A DNA stretch of 64,000 bases from Ifrita kowaldi (taxonomy: Eukaryota > Chordata > Aves > Passeriformes > Cinclosomatidae), in contig VZRS01007540.1 in the NCBI GenBank assembly GCA_013398055.1, positions 57,151 to 121,150 of the forward strand, given 5' to 3'. Both the position numbers and the translations under genes were made by a program. The notes beneath the pieces were generated by a model. It did not search any database, was not told where the DNA came from, and saw nothing but the letters and a program-made list of their open reading frames with translations. Shown here one piece after another: positions 47,263 through 59,300 of this stretch; the first letter of the stretch is position 1, and the number at the start of each line of letters is the position of its first letter.

Positions 47263-49071
47263 TAGATTTTACTGACTTCTCCACATTAGACAACTGGAAT
47301 TAAACCACAAATCTCTGCTGCTTCTAAAAAATTTACTCTGTTAGCAGTGCTCTCCATTTTTGCACAACATAGGAGCAGAAATCTTTTGTTTACATTATCC
47401 CCCCTTCCTTTTCCTCAGACACCTTTTATTCTGGAGCTCCCATGAATACACTGGATATATACATATGTAGTATTACATGCCTCTCATGGTATTCCCCATT
47501 TCAGGAGCATATGGAATATTGCTCAGATGGGTAATCCTTCTAAATTCAGAATGAACTTTCCAAATATGCCTACTGTGTACGTAAAATATGACTTCCTGTC
47601 ACGATAACCTTTGCAGTGCATAGCCCAGCATACTTTCCTATAATTGTTTATAATGAATATCTTGATTCATACTTCTGCACACATTATTTTAGTCATCTAC
47701 CACAAAACACGACTAATGAAATTAAGACGGGGTTGAATGTCATAGCATTAAGTCTTTTCTTTGGGTGCAAAGACTCCCACAGGAGAGGGTTTAGTGAAAC
47801 AGCAATAAAGTTAAGTGCCTGGTTTTCTTTAAGGATGTTTAACCTGCTCTGCGGAACCAGTGTAAAATAAAGATATTGTTGTTTCAGCTCAAATATTAAC
47901 TCCAATCAGTCCAACAGACTGGTATTGTTTTTGATATATTGCAGTCAGAGAAGCAGCCAAACCAATTGATTATAAAAAAATGTTGTTTCATACCTATGGC
48001 ACAGAAAGGTTGGCGTGAACGTTCCTCGTTTGTCCCCAAATAAATCAAAACAGAACCACCCCAAAAAGAAACCTTCACATACACACAAACCAAATTGCTT
48101 TCTGTATAAAAAAAATCCAATCCCATTTACACCTGTGCTTTTGCTTTTAAACTAAATTATTACTTTATTTGAGGAATGTCTTTCTAAATAAAATCTTCAA
48201 CTCAGAATCACAAAATAGAAACAATTATCTCAGAAAAAATTCAACTGTTTCTTTCTTTTTTCCTTTTTCTAAGAGATCTGCCTCACAAATTTAACCTTTA
48301 TCTTCCAACTCAATCAGGATATGATTGTATGAGCTTGTGGCTCTCTGCTGAGTCTCATATGCAGCAGAAACAGGTTGTGGCCCATTTTTAATTTTACACG
48401 TGAAGAAGAAAAGGAAAATGCACGTGGCAACATCTTTGATGTGGGGGCAAGAAAAATCCTGCAGCTCTTCCCTGTGGCAATATTTCTTCCAAACTTGTGA
48501 TTACCCAAGTTATCAGCCAAGAACCAGGCCCTGCAGCTCTGACATTGACTGGTTTTTGCAACAGCACCAACATCAGCTCCAGAAGGACAAAAAAGATCAG
48601 CTGCTGCCACTGATGAAAAGGTGAACTGAGAACATCAATGCAAATGAAGAGAATCCCCTGTCCAGAAGTGTGAGATCTGCATTTACCACAGCAATAGAAA
48701 CCTTTAGGATGGTTTTCCCCACACCTCACTAAGAAGTGTCTACTACACATTGTTACAAGAAATGAAGCTAGGTAGATGAAAAGCTTAAGATATGCTAAAA
48801 TACAGTATTTTTATTTGCTTTTCTTTGGGCTGAATTGAAAAATGACCCCCAAAATGTCTTTGCATACTGTAATCCAGGCCTTCCAACACACAGGAGAGGT
48901 AGAGAGGTCTGCAGGCTGTTTCTCTTTTATTGTTTCCCCAAACAAACCCATTTCCTACAAGCTGTTCCCATATCTTTCGTGCCACGTCCAGCTTCCCAGA
49001 AAAACAGCAGGAAAACAAAGTGTGAACTCAAAACAACTCATTTCCCCAGAACAATGTGCCATACCAAGGAG

Positions 49072-49084
49072 AGAGAGAGAGAGA
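49072..49084. repeat. Short (GA)n run
   Basis: A GAGAGAGAGAGA stretch within purine-rich sequence (about 49066-49140). Confidence 0.85.
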
Positions 49085-49854
49085 TAAAGGGGAGGAGGGC
49101 TTGGGGGAAGGCGGGGAAGAGCGGGAGGGAGGCAGAGGAGCTGCTGTGATGCTGCCAAGGGACCTGGAGAAAAAAGGAAGGAGGAACTTTTAAAAGTCAC
49201 CGAGGGGAAGAGTTGTGAGTTGTGTAACTGTAAATATGCAACAGGCAGGCTGCCAACTATTTCAAAGGATTTGAGGTTTCAAAATCGTCGAGGAGGCTTA
49301 ACTGATTTGCGCTCTGGGTCTGGAGCTTCCAGGAACACCTTTACATGTCTGAGAGCCAGAAACTGCCCCATCTTTTTATAGACTCCTCAAGCCATACTTG
49401 GTCAGCATTTCAAGCTGAATCAGTAAGGAATGTAAACAGACACCATTTATGCTTCTCTGCAATCTAATAAAATGAAAGCATGGACTAAATAAAGCGAAAT
49501 GATAGATGTTGTTAGGTAAGAAGGGAAAACCAGATGAGCTCATTCATTTAGTTCCTGGCTGACCTGACCAATCTCCAATGCTCCTCCTATTCAGTAGGCC
49601 AAGAAAACCTATGCACAGAGCTCCCACAGGAATAAAAACCACTCACTGAGACAGGTGTGATAAAAGAAAATGATAAATGTTACCATGACAGTTTAAAAAC
49701 CTGTTTCTGTATTTGCAGGAATAAAAGTAAGGAAGGAACAAATCATTTCAGCCTTTCTGTCCATGAGGATTTTTCAAGCAAGAAGAAAACTTGTGCAGAA
49801 TCAACACAATTGGAATGCTCTTCCCCAAACTGTGCCTTGGGCTGAGCCCCAGTG

Positions 49855-50416
49855 TGGGAATCAGGAAAGGGATTGGGATTGTGCCCCTGTGCTCAGGTGA
49901 GACCCCACCTGCAGAGCTGCCCCAGCCCTGGGGCCCAGCACAGGGAGGACGTGGAGCTGCTGGAGAGAGGCCAGAGGAAGTCATGAAGTTGATCCCAGGG
50001 CTGGAGCCCCTCTGCTCTGGAGCCAGGCTGGGAGAGCTGGGGGTGCTCACCTGGACAAGAAAAGGATGCAGTGAGAGCTCAGAGCCCCTTCCAGGGCCTA
50101 AAGGGGCTCCAGGAGAGCTGGAGAGGGACTTTTGATGAGGATATGTAGTGATAGGACAAAGGGGAATGGCTTTAAATCGAAAGAGGGTGAAGTTAGATTA
50201 GACATTAGGAAGAAATTGTTCCCTGGGAGGGTGGGCAGGCCCTGGCACAGGGTACCCAGAGCAGCTGTGGCTGCCCCTGGATCCCTGGCAGTGCCCAAGG
50301 CCAGGCTGGATGGAGCTCAGAGCAGCCTGGGACAGTGGGAGGTGTCCCAGCCCATGGCAGGGGGTTGGAACTGGATGATCTTTAAGGTTCCTTCCACCCC
50401 AAAACTATTCTATGAA
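49855..50416 (+). mobile_element. CR1 LINE fragment, longest copy (about 560 bp)
   Basis: It begins near GTGGGAATCAGGAAAGGGAT and contains GAGCTGCTGGAGAGAGGCCA and TGGAGCCCCTCTGCTCTGGA. The GGATCCCTGGCAGTGCCCAA block and a 3' end with CCCAAAACTATTCTATGA follow. It gives the fullest view of this CR1 subtype in the window; only the 3' UTR and perhaps the extreme 3' coding part are present. Confidence 0.95.
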
Positions 50417-51077
50417 TCCACAAAATCAGGAATCTGACCAGCTTTGAAATCTTTGGGTAGGGAGACACAGCCTCAGTAAATGAAAGACAAAAATGTGGTT
50501 CCTTTCTTTTTTTCTGTTGATAAAAGATGCAAACCCACAGATGTTGCAGTCAGTGCAATGAGAGCCCAAACACAAACATCTGTCAGTGAGACCTGGCATT
50601 ACCATGGAAGGTGCACTCTGCAGAGAGGGAGATGTGGGGCAACACTCATGTCACAACATGCTGACTTCCTACTGCGGACTTTTACTTAAACTGCTGTAAT
50701 TCTGCAGCAAAAAGGACCTTTCCAGTGCCTCAAAAGTATTTACTATTTACTAACCACGAATTTTAGGCACTGCTAAATGCAAGAAATAAATGGACTCCGC
50801 TATCTTGGGCACAGAACTAAGGCGAAGGATTAGACAGACCTTGTCAGAAAATGCTTGTAGTTAACACAGAAGAGACACAAGCTGAGGGAAATAGGTGTAA
50901 AGCACAAGTAAAATGCAAAGTGTGACCAGTGTGACTGTCACAGTTGTGCCAGAGGTTACTTTTTTCAGTTTGAACGACCAGAAAATAATGAATAATGAAA
51001 GGCTACCACACATGACAGGCAAGAAGTAGAATGAAGGTGAAGAGAAAAGCCTGAAGAAAGGAGAAGGAAAAGCAAAG

Positions 51078-51232
51078 GTTCGGGTTGGAAGGGAGCTTAA
51101 AGATCACCTAATTCCACCCCCCTACTGTGGGAAGGGACACCTTCCACTATCCCAGGCTGCTCCAAGCCCCATCCAACCTGGCCTTGGACACTGCCAGGGA
51201 TGGGGAATCCACAGCTGCTCTGGGCAAACTCT
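51078..51232 (-). mobile_element. CR1 LINE fragment
   Basis: The plus strand starts GGGTTGGAAGGGAGCTTAAA and ends at CCACAGCTGCTCTGGGCAAA, with a short internal deletion relative to other copies (GCCCCATCCAACCTGG). Confidence 0.92.
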
Positions 51233-51469
51233 GCTCTCTTGACATGACAGCAGGAAGGTGGGATTTTTGTCTTCTATTTTCCCTCTGAGAGCTTGGCAGC
51301 CTGAAGATTGGACTTTGACCAAGAAAAGTCTTATTCTTTTATTAACACATCACTCAGCTCACCTGGAACACATCCAGGTAGTGAGACTTTTGTAGCTGGG
51401 GGATGATGGATACATCGGCAAGGCAAGGAGTTAATTATGATGCATATGGAGGTATCCAGTTTTGGGTAT

Positions 51470-51781
51470 CAGAGAATCCCAGAATGGTTTGGGTTGAAAA
51501 GGAGCTTAAAGCCCATCCAGTGCCACCCCCTGCAATGGGCAGGGTCCCCTTCCACTGTCCCAGGCTGCTCCAAGCCCCAATGTCCAACCTGGCCTTGGGC
51601 ACTGCCAGGGATCCAGGGGCAGCCACAGCTGCTCTGGGCACCCTGTGCCAGGGCCTGCCCACCCTCCCAGGGAACAATTCCTGCCCAATATCCCATCCAG
51701 CCCTGCCCTCTGGCACTGGGAAGCCATTCCCTGGGTCCTGTCATTCCAGGCTCTTGTAAAGAGTCCCTCTCCAGCTTTCTT
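51470..51781 (-). mobile_element. CR1 LINE fragment
   Basis: The plus strand starts CAGAGAATCCCAGAATGGTT and runs through all standard blocks to AAGAGTCCCTCTCCAGCTTT. The 3' end is intact, the 5' end truncated. Confidence 0.95.
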
Positions 51782-53145
51782 GTTGGTATCTATGTCTGAA
51801 TTGGGCATCTGTTCAAAGCATCAATTTCTCAATACTGTAAATTTTCAGCCAGCCAAACACAGATTGTTGGGGATTTCATACACTAATTTTACCAAAACAA
51901 TTAGCAAAACTCATTTTGCTCCATCAGAGTCAGCAGAAACACCTTACTGGTTTTATCAGGACAACTCTGACTCTTCAGAACATCTTTTAAATATATAAAA
52001 GCTTTCTTATAAGATACTTCCAGTGAGACTGAAACCTAAAACAGATCTTTAGAAACCAACTCTTTTGTAAGAATATGGAAAACAGATCTAAAGCTTCAGT
52101 AAAACTTTTTGCTTCCTCATGTTGAGTATTTCATCACTGTCCAGGCGTGTTTTAAAGCTGCTTATGGCCCTCTGAAGCTTCAGGCTTCACACACAATTGT
52201 GGAGAAAATGTTTGCTAGAAACATTTAAAATTCCTGCTACATCTTCTTGTATTCTACTTTTTCTGCAGATAGGTTTTGCATGCTGAATACATGAAATATT
52301 ATATTGGTGACATGTACAAGGATATTTTTATGTCAATTATTTGAAAAATTATTTCTTATTTATTTCAAAGTCCAGAGCTCCTGATTCTGTATTTCTAGGA
52401 ACACCTCTCAGGATATTTTTCTAATTCTTACAGTATTTTTGAGATGCCAGTGAAATCATCAATCCTTGCAATGAAAACCACACCGCTCATTCTAAAACAT
52501 GGTAGCTAAAAATTCTGCATTCCAAATTTACCTTTTATTTGAGCACTTCTATAGCCATAAATAGAACTATTTGCAAATAAGAGCTCTAAGAGCATCTAAT
52601 TAATAGAAATTTCTCAAAGCACCAGAACAACTTCATCATTAACTGAGCTTAGTGGCAGCCCATGCAATTTTAGCAGCTGAGCAGAATAATGTCCCATTTC
52701 GTCACATGAAAAGCTCCTAAGGGCTATTAATGAAAATTCTGTGGGAAATAGAAAAGCTCTGAAAATCACAACGAAAGTGTCTCAGATGGGAATGTGAAAA
52801 TAAACGAGCTCTTTCTGAAAATACAGACTGATTTTTTTCAAGTTATGGTGAGGATCTGTGGATGCAACTGGGAGAAATTCTCTCTCTTGGGTTTCTGCCC
52901 GAGTCAGCATCCATCACATGGAATTAAAAAAAGCCAAAATGTCCCATCCAGCAAAAACAGGAGTAAAAAACAGGCTGCTGGTTCTACATTTGGGGCTGTT
53001 TTCCTCCCTTATCTTCATTATTCAGAGGGAAAGATCTTCCCACATGAGCAAAGTACTGTTAGAAACATTTCAACAAGCCTTGAATTTGCCGAGTTGGGTG
53101 AACTGTGTTTCTGCTGGAAAGGGGTGTGAGATGGTTGTGTGAAGA

Positions 53146-53448
53146 TCACAGAATCATGGAATGGGTTGGGTTGGAAGGGCCCTCAAAATCATCCAGTGCC
53201 CCCCCTGCCATGGGCAGGGACCCCTTCCACTGTCCCAGGCTGCTCCAAGCCCCAATGTCCAACCTGGCCTTGGGCACTGCCAGGGATCCAGGGGCCGCCA
53301 CAGCTGCTCTGGGCACCCTGGGCCAGGGCCTGCCCACCCTCCCAGGGAACAATTCCTGCCCAATATCCCATCCAGCCCTGCCCTCTGGCACTGGGAAGCC
53401 ATTCCCTGGGTCCTGGCCCTCCAGCCCTTGGGAGAAGTCCCTCTCCAA
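53146..53448 (-). mobile_element. CR1 LINE fragment
   Basis: The plus strand starts ATCACAGAATCATGGAATGG and runs through the standard blocks to GAGAAGTCCCTCTCCAAGAG. It is highly similar to the copy at 51470. Confidence 0.95.
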
Positions 53449-54145
53449 GAGAGACAAACAGTGTAAAACCAGCTCTGTCCTCCAGAAATGTGTGTTTAGA
53501 AGTTGAGAGCAACTGAGGATTAAATAAAGCAAAGAAATTGCAATCTGAATGAAAAAGAAAACAGAGGAAGAGATGAAATTGTGCAAAATGAGATCAAAGA
53601 AATCCAGTGAAGAAAGGACCATTAATGATTCAAACTAGGCTGAACTCTGTGACACCAGAGGGTTCTGCTGGTGGCTGGAGCACTGGGAAGGTGTGGAATT
53701 CAACAGTCAGCCAGGGAATCTGAGAAACTCAAGGGTAACTGAGGCATTATTTTGCACAGCACTTCCTTGTTTGCAAACCTAGACTTTTTTTGGAAGTTTG
53801 GGCCTCCGTTCTCCTTTGCTTGGCCACTTTCTCACTTACTTAAACAAGCCTGGTGATTGTAAATGGTCTCTGAAGCACTGGACATTACAGTTTATACTCA
53901 CTGCCATGGAAATTCAGAGTATAATGACTTTGTTTTTCTTTTCTGATAGTGTCTCTCCTATATAAAGCTAACAGCTTAAAAAAAAAAAATTGAAAACTTT
54001 GCCCTTCTTAGGACGCTTCATGACTCAAAGAACTTCCTCAACAGATTTTGTTTTCCCACCTTTCACTTTGGTTTGGTTTTTTTAGCAGCACTGACAGGCA
54101 CTGATAATTCTTGCTTCAATTGTTCATGGAGTAGTGTGAAAATTA

Positions 54146-54180
54146 TTTTAAATCAAAATTTAAATCAATTTTTAAATCAA
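54146..54180. repeat. Short AT-rich tandem repeat (TTTAAATCAA units)
   Basis: There are three imperfect copies of TTTAAATCAA in a row, with variable A and T spacers. Confidence 0.85.
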
Positions 54181-55524
54181 GTTCCTGCTTCTTCTGAGCA
54201 TCTAGTTTTAGCATCTTCATTAAGCATAGGAGTTTCATTTTCAGCATCATCCCAACTCTGTTTAAGTAGGATTTCAAAAGAGTTAATTTGAGGATTTATC
54301 AAGCTTCCTTTTTAACAATGGTGGCTGCCAACTTTCATGATCTTACTGAACCTCAGGTTCCTCTGAACCTAAATTCTAGAGTCAGCTAAAAAGACTGTTG
54401 GTGTTCATTTTTAGTAAAAGATATATGAATTAGAAGGCAGATAAGGTAAACAATATATATATTATTCCCTGAAATTCCATGGTTTTTAAGGTCATGTCAC
54501 TGTGAATTCTGAATATTTTTATTGACAGAAAATGTAACATTTTTTCTTGTCACCTTAATTTCAATATCACATCCCACTGCTTTCTGCCTCTACCATGAAA
54601 CTTTCATATAAAACTTTTTGCAACATTCTGACTTGTCTTCTTGTTCAACCCTCTGCATTTCTCCTCTTTTCACTAAGGAAAGAAACTGAGAATTAGGAGA
54701 GGGAAAAAAAGGAAAGCAATGCCTTGGGGCTCACAAGACACCCCACTTAATGTCAACCTTTCTCAAGCAACCTAGAGCCCCCTTAACTGATCCTCTCCAG
54801 TGTCATAAAAGCCTCCAAGCCCCCTAAATTGCAATATTTGGAAGGAAAATTTCTACAAATATATAAATAGAGATGAGTTTTCTTTACTTGTGATTATATC
54901 ATCACAATTTTGTGATGCAAAATTTGAATATTTTCAAGCTTTAAAATATGAGCTGAAGCTTTTGGCAGTCACTACACAGCAAATGCATTTCCCCAAGAGG
55001 CTGAGCTGCAATCTTTATTTCTTAACACCTTCAGGAATAAGATTTCACCTGATGACAAGAAACCATCTGAATCCCAGCTTGCGAGCCAGAAACATGATCA
55101 GAAAGTTTTTAAGTCAGGCCTTGGGGAAAAAAAACTACTTAAACCCAATGTGTTTTGGGTCTCTATCTTGGCTTTTAAGGTAAAATTTTTAGAACCAGAG
55201 CCTTTTGTCAGCGAAAACTGAAGACTTCAAGCGTTCATATAATTCAAGAAACTGCCCCTTAATTGCTAAATATCACAAGATTCCCAGTAAAAATGGTGAG
55301 AGCTGGCAAGAATTGCACCCTCCAAGAAGCAGATGAGACTGACAGAGATCGAGGCCAAACAAAACCTCTGTGAAAGAGGAAACCAGGATTATGAAGGCCC
55401 AAGATCAGAAGAGAAACATACTTGAAATTGAATTTGGTCTGGTCTGGGTTATAAAAGGTTACATTAAGTATGTGATGAAGGTGTGGAGAAAAAGAAGTAA
55501 AGCTGAAGACAGGAAATAAAGGAG

Positions 55525-55862
55525 ACCTTGTCATTCTCCACAACTCCCTGACAGGAGGGGGCAGCTGGGGGAGGTCGGGCTCTGCTCCCAGGGAACAGGG
55601 ACAGGAGGAGAGGGAACGGCCTCAGGCTGGGCCAGGGGAGGCTCAGGTTGGACACCAGCAGCAATTTCTCCCTGGAAAGGGAGGGCAGGCCTTGGACAGA
55701 GCTGCCCAGGGAGGTTTGGAGTCCCCATCCCTGGAGGTGTCCCAGGAAGGCCTGGAGGTGGCACTCAGTGCTCTGGGCTGGGGACAAGGTGGGCATCGGG
55801 CACAAGCCGGACTTGGTTGTTTTGGGGATCTTTTCCAGCCTCAGTGATTCTGGGATTCTATA
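55525..55862 (+). mobile_element. CR1 LINE fragment (GGAAGGCCTGGAGGTGGC type)
   Basis: TCTCCACAACTCCCTGACAG, TCAGGCTGGGCCAGGGGAGG, TTGGACACCAGCAGCAATTT, the shared GGAAGGCCTGGAGGTGGCAC block and TTTTCCAGCCTCAGTGATTC identify it. It is the longest copy of this subtype in the window. Confidence 0.94.
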
Positions 55863-56138
55863 AAATTTCACATTCACACTAATTGAAAAGGATCTGGGCA
55901 CCGTTGCGGAGAGAAAATTCACACAGAATGAGTTTAAAGTCAATAATTTACATGTACATTTTACGGATTGTGCTTTAGCTCAAAATATTTCCCACGTCTA
56001 TTTAAATGGGTTTTTTTTTTAAGATGCTGCAGTTGTCAAATCTGCAACCCACTTGTCCAACAAACAGCTTTGGAATTCGTAGTTCATTTTGAATGTCTGG
56101 ATCTAAAGCTTCCCATTCTAAGTGAGAAAACAAAATCA

Positions 56139-56330
56139 TCATGGAATCATGAAATGGTTTGGGTTGGAAGGGACCTTAAAGCCCATCCAGTGCCACCCCT
56201 GCCATGGCAGGGACACCTTCCACTGTCCCAGGCTACTCCAAGCCCCAATGTCCAACCTGGCCTTGGGCACTGCCAGGGATCCAGGGGCAGCCACAGCTGC
56301 TCTGGGCACCCTGTGCCAGGGCCTCATCAC
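56139..56330 (-). mobile_element. CR1 LINE fragment
   Basis: The plus strand starts CATCATGGAATCATGAAATG and ends after CACCCTGTGCCAGGGCCTCA. The 3' end is intact and the 5' end severely truncated. Confidence 0.95.
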
Positions 56331-59300
56331 CCTGACAAAAAAGATTCCATTATTTTGCTACACAAAACCTTTCCTTGGAAAAAAGAGTTCTGACTACTTT
56401 CAATTTCCTTTTCTTTTTCTAAAAAGGTGCTACTGACAAGGAGGGGATTTCTCACATCAGGTAACTGGATTACAACAATTCCCAACTGCGTGTAAGCTTC
56501 CCCACTTCAAAAATCCATCTGGATTCTCACTGAGCGCAGACAGCAGGAACTCTCAACTCGATCAGCATCTTGAAAAACAAGATCCTTATTCAAGACTCTA
56601 AGCAGAGATTTAACAACTTCTTAGGGACTCTCTTCTTTTAAAAATCATTCAACCTGGCCCATTTAAAAACGTTCTACTAAACTTGCCTCCTTTGGCATAA
56701 AGCACCAGTGATTTAGTTGGCATTGTAAAGATTTACTATGCACTTTTCCTATCTTATTAGAACCAGTAATGGAATTCACTCTCTCGAATTGCTTTGGCTC
56801 TGAATGCACAGTGCTGAAGAGGATGACATCCAGAGGTTACATTCCTGTCTACCTTTCATTTCAGCTTTGTAACTGGAGCAAGTAAATTTCCTTAAACCCT
56901 GTGGATTCTAAATCAAAGGAAAATGCATTTTTAATCTCACTAGTATGAGAAACCCTAAGAATTCAGCAGCAAGGTTGTTAGACTACTTGATGATTAAAAG
57001 AAAATTAAAAAAAGAAAATTAAGAAATTGTCAGAAGCTTGTAGGTAGATGTTTCTTAACAAAACTTGCTTTTGATATAATTTGTTAGTTTTGTTGCATGT
57101 TTATAAAAGAAATTAAAAAAAACCCATCCAATGAATGCAGTGCAGCCCACGACCCTCCACAGAGCTGATTTCTTGGCTGGGACAACCCAGCCTGGCTCAA
57201 AGTTCACAGAAGTCAATGGAGAGACTCAGCACCATCGGCAGGATGGAGCTGATCCCAAGCCAGGACAGGAAACTCGGAGGAAACATCAGAGCTACCCTGT
57301 TTGTTGCCTTGAATATTTGTTTAGTGTTTTGGAATTTACTGACTAAAGCTGCATGGAAGAAACCTGGCAGCCAGAGCCTTCTGCCAAGTTGTGTTATTTT
57401 GGTTGTATCAGAACTCCTGAAATAAACCCAAAAAATCCGGCGAGACTTTCGTGTTCGTGCCGCAGCCTCCTTGAACTCAGCCCATCCAAACGCTCAGGAT
57501 GAGCCTGCACTGGCAGAGCTGCTGCAGCCTTGGCTAGAAAGGCAATATTGTGCTAAGAACACGATGTGCCTGGTTCTCCTCTCACTTTATATCCACCTCA
57601 TGCCTCTGTAGCCCACTGGATGCAGTGCATCCAGTTCTGAATTACCCCAGCTTGGAAAAAGTGGAAAATTCAACAGGTTTGCTTCGAGCCCAAGAAAAAA
57701 CTCCCAAAGGTTGGATTTCTTTGAGTGGTCACCATGGTTTATTTCCTCTCACTTAAGCATGAACTGAAGGCCTCTTCCATCAATTGACTGGACAGAAGCA
57801 TCTTGGGTTCATCTCGCCAGGGGTGCTTTGTTGGCTAAAATTTTCACCGAAAATACACTTTTGGACCTAAAAAAACAGGTCCAAAGAGAAGAGGAGGGAC
57901 ACAAAAAAGGAGCCTACGAGTTTGTGTCCAGGAGGAGGGTTAACACAAACAGTCCTGATTGTTTCTGTTGTTTATGAATCTCGACCTTCAGAAGAGCTCT
58001 GTAATGTGCTGTCTCCTAAAGATGTTCCCCGCCGATATGACACACACTCTGCATTGTTTCACTGCTCGCAGGCATTAATATCCCAGAGGTAACCCACCCT
58101 TCTCTTAACGGCTGGTGACAGGTCCAATGGCTGAGCAAAAATCAGTTGGAGGAAAGGGAAGTCTTGTCGGAAACGAGATTAATCTTGTAACGAGTGTTCA
58201 GCCCTGATAACCCATCTGTGCAGAGAACTGCTTTAACTGGAGAGCAATTAACCTTCACCTGACAAGCTCTGTCCAACCGTTATAAACAACATTAAAGGCA
58301 CAGGATCCCCCTCGTTTTCCCCGCTTTACGTAGACTAAACAATCGGATTCTGAATTCCATGAAAACAGCAGAGGTAACGATGCCCTGATGACAAATCGCA
58401 GGGAAATTTTTTAAAAGGTAATGCCTGCGTGGAAATAATGTGAAAAATGTCTCTGGCCACCACTTCAGTGAGTTGATCTGATTAGTGAAAAGCAACAGCT
58501 CTGAGCGCTTCCAAGGGAATACCTGACGCATGAGGAAAGCTGATGTGAGTACGCCAAAGATTAACAATAATAAAAATTTATGTGAGCAGATAAGAGCTGA
58601 ATAAATCACATCTGAGGAACATTGCTTTCAGGACAAAGTGTGCGTTTCCCCGGCACCCCTGTGAGCCCAAACCCAAGGGGAAACTTCCTAGAGCTTCTTC
58701 ACCCATGGCCTTGGGAAAATCACTTGTCATAACCAACTTCCAGCTTGCAGAACCCTCTGCAGTACCTGGGGTTTTGGGTCAGGTGCCCATAGGACCAGCC
58801 CTCCTGTCCCACAGCCAAGGGATGCGTTCACCATGGTCTCTGGAAGAGCCTGGGAATCCAGCCTCAGATTCCCAGCCTGTAAATCCAACCTCAGACTCCC
58901 AGCCTCAGTAAACGCAGCCAGATTAACAGGTCCCAGATACAGAGCACAATATGAATTCAGCAGTCTGAGGAGATGACTGAATTTGGGATACTCTTCCCTG
59001 ATGAAAAGGTGGGATATAAACGAAGCCACAACAGCAAAGGACTTCTCAGTTCTGCAGGGAAAGGCCAAGATACCCATCTCAGCCATAGTGGCAAAAACCT
59101 GGAACGACTGCAGGGGGATCACTGGCAAAACAACACAGAAATTTTGGTCTGAACTCCTGAATAACTTGGGTGAAAGCCTGGCTCCAGTCAAACCATACTG
59201 TTGACTTCATTTTGGCCAATTTCACCCCAGGTTTCATAAACCCTCATTCATCCTGTTCATGTGCCTGAAACAAATTACCCTAAAGTTACGATTAGCAATG

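Noticed and set aside
53105..53622. Long open frames (up to 158 codons) over 53105-53622 on both strands
   Set aside because: They translate a CR1 fragment in non-coding frames; near-identical peptides recur at every CR1 copy (for example GTARDPGAATAALGTLCQG).
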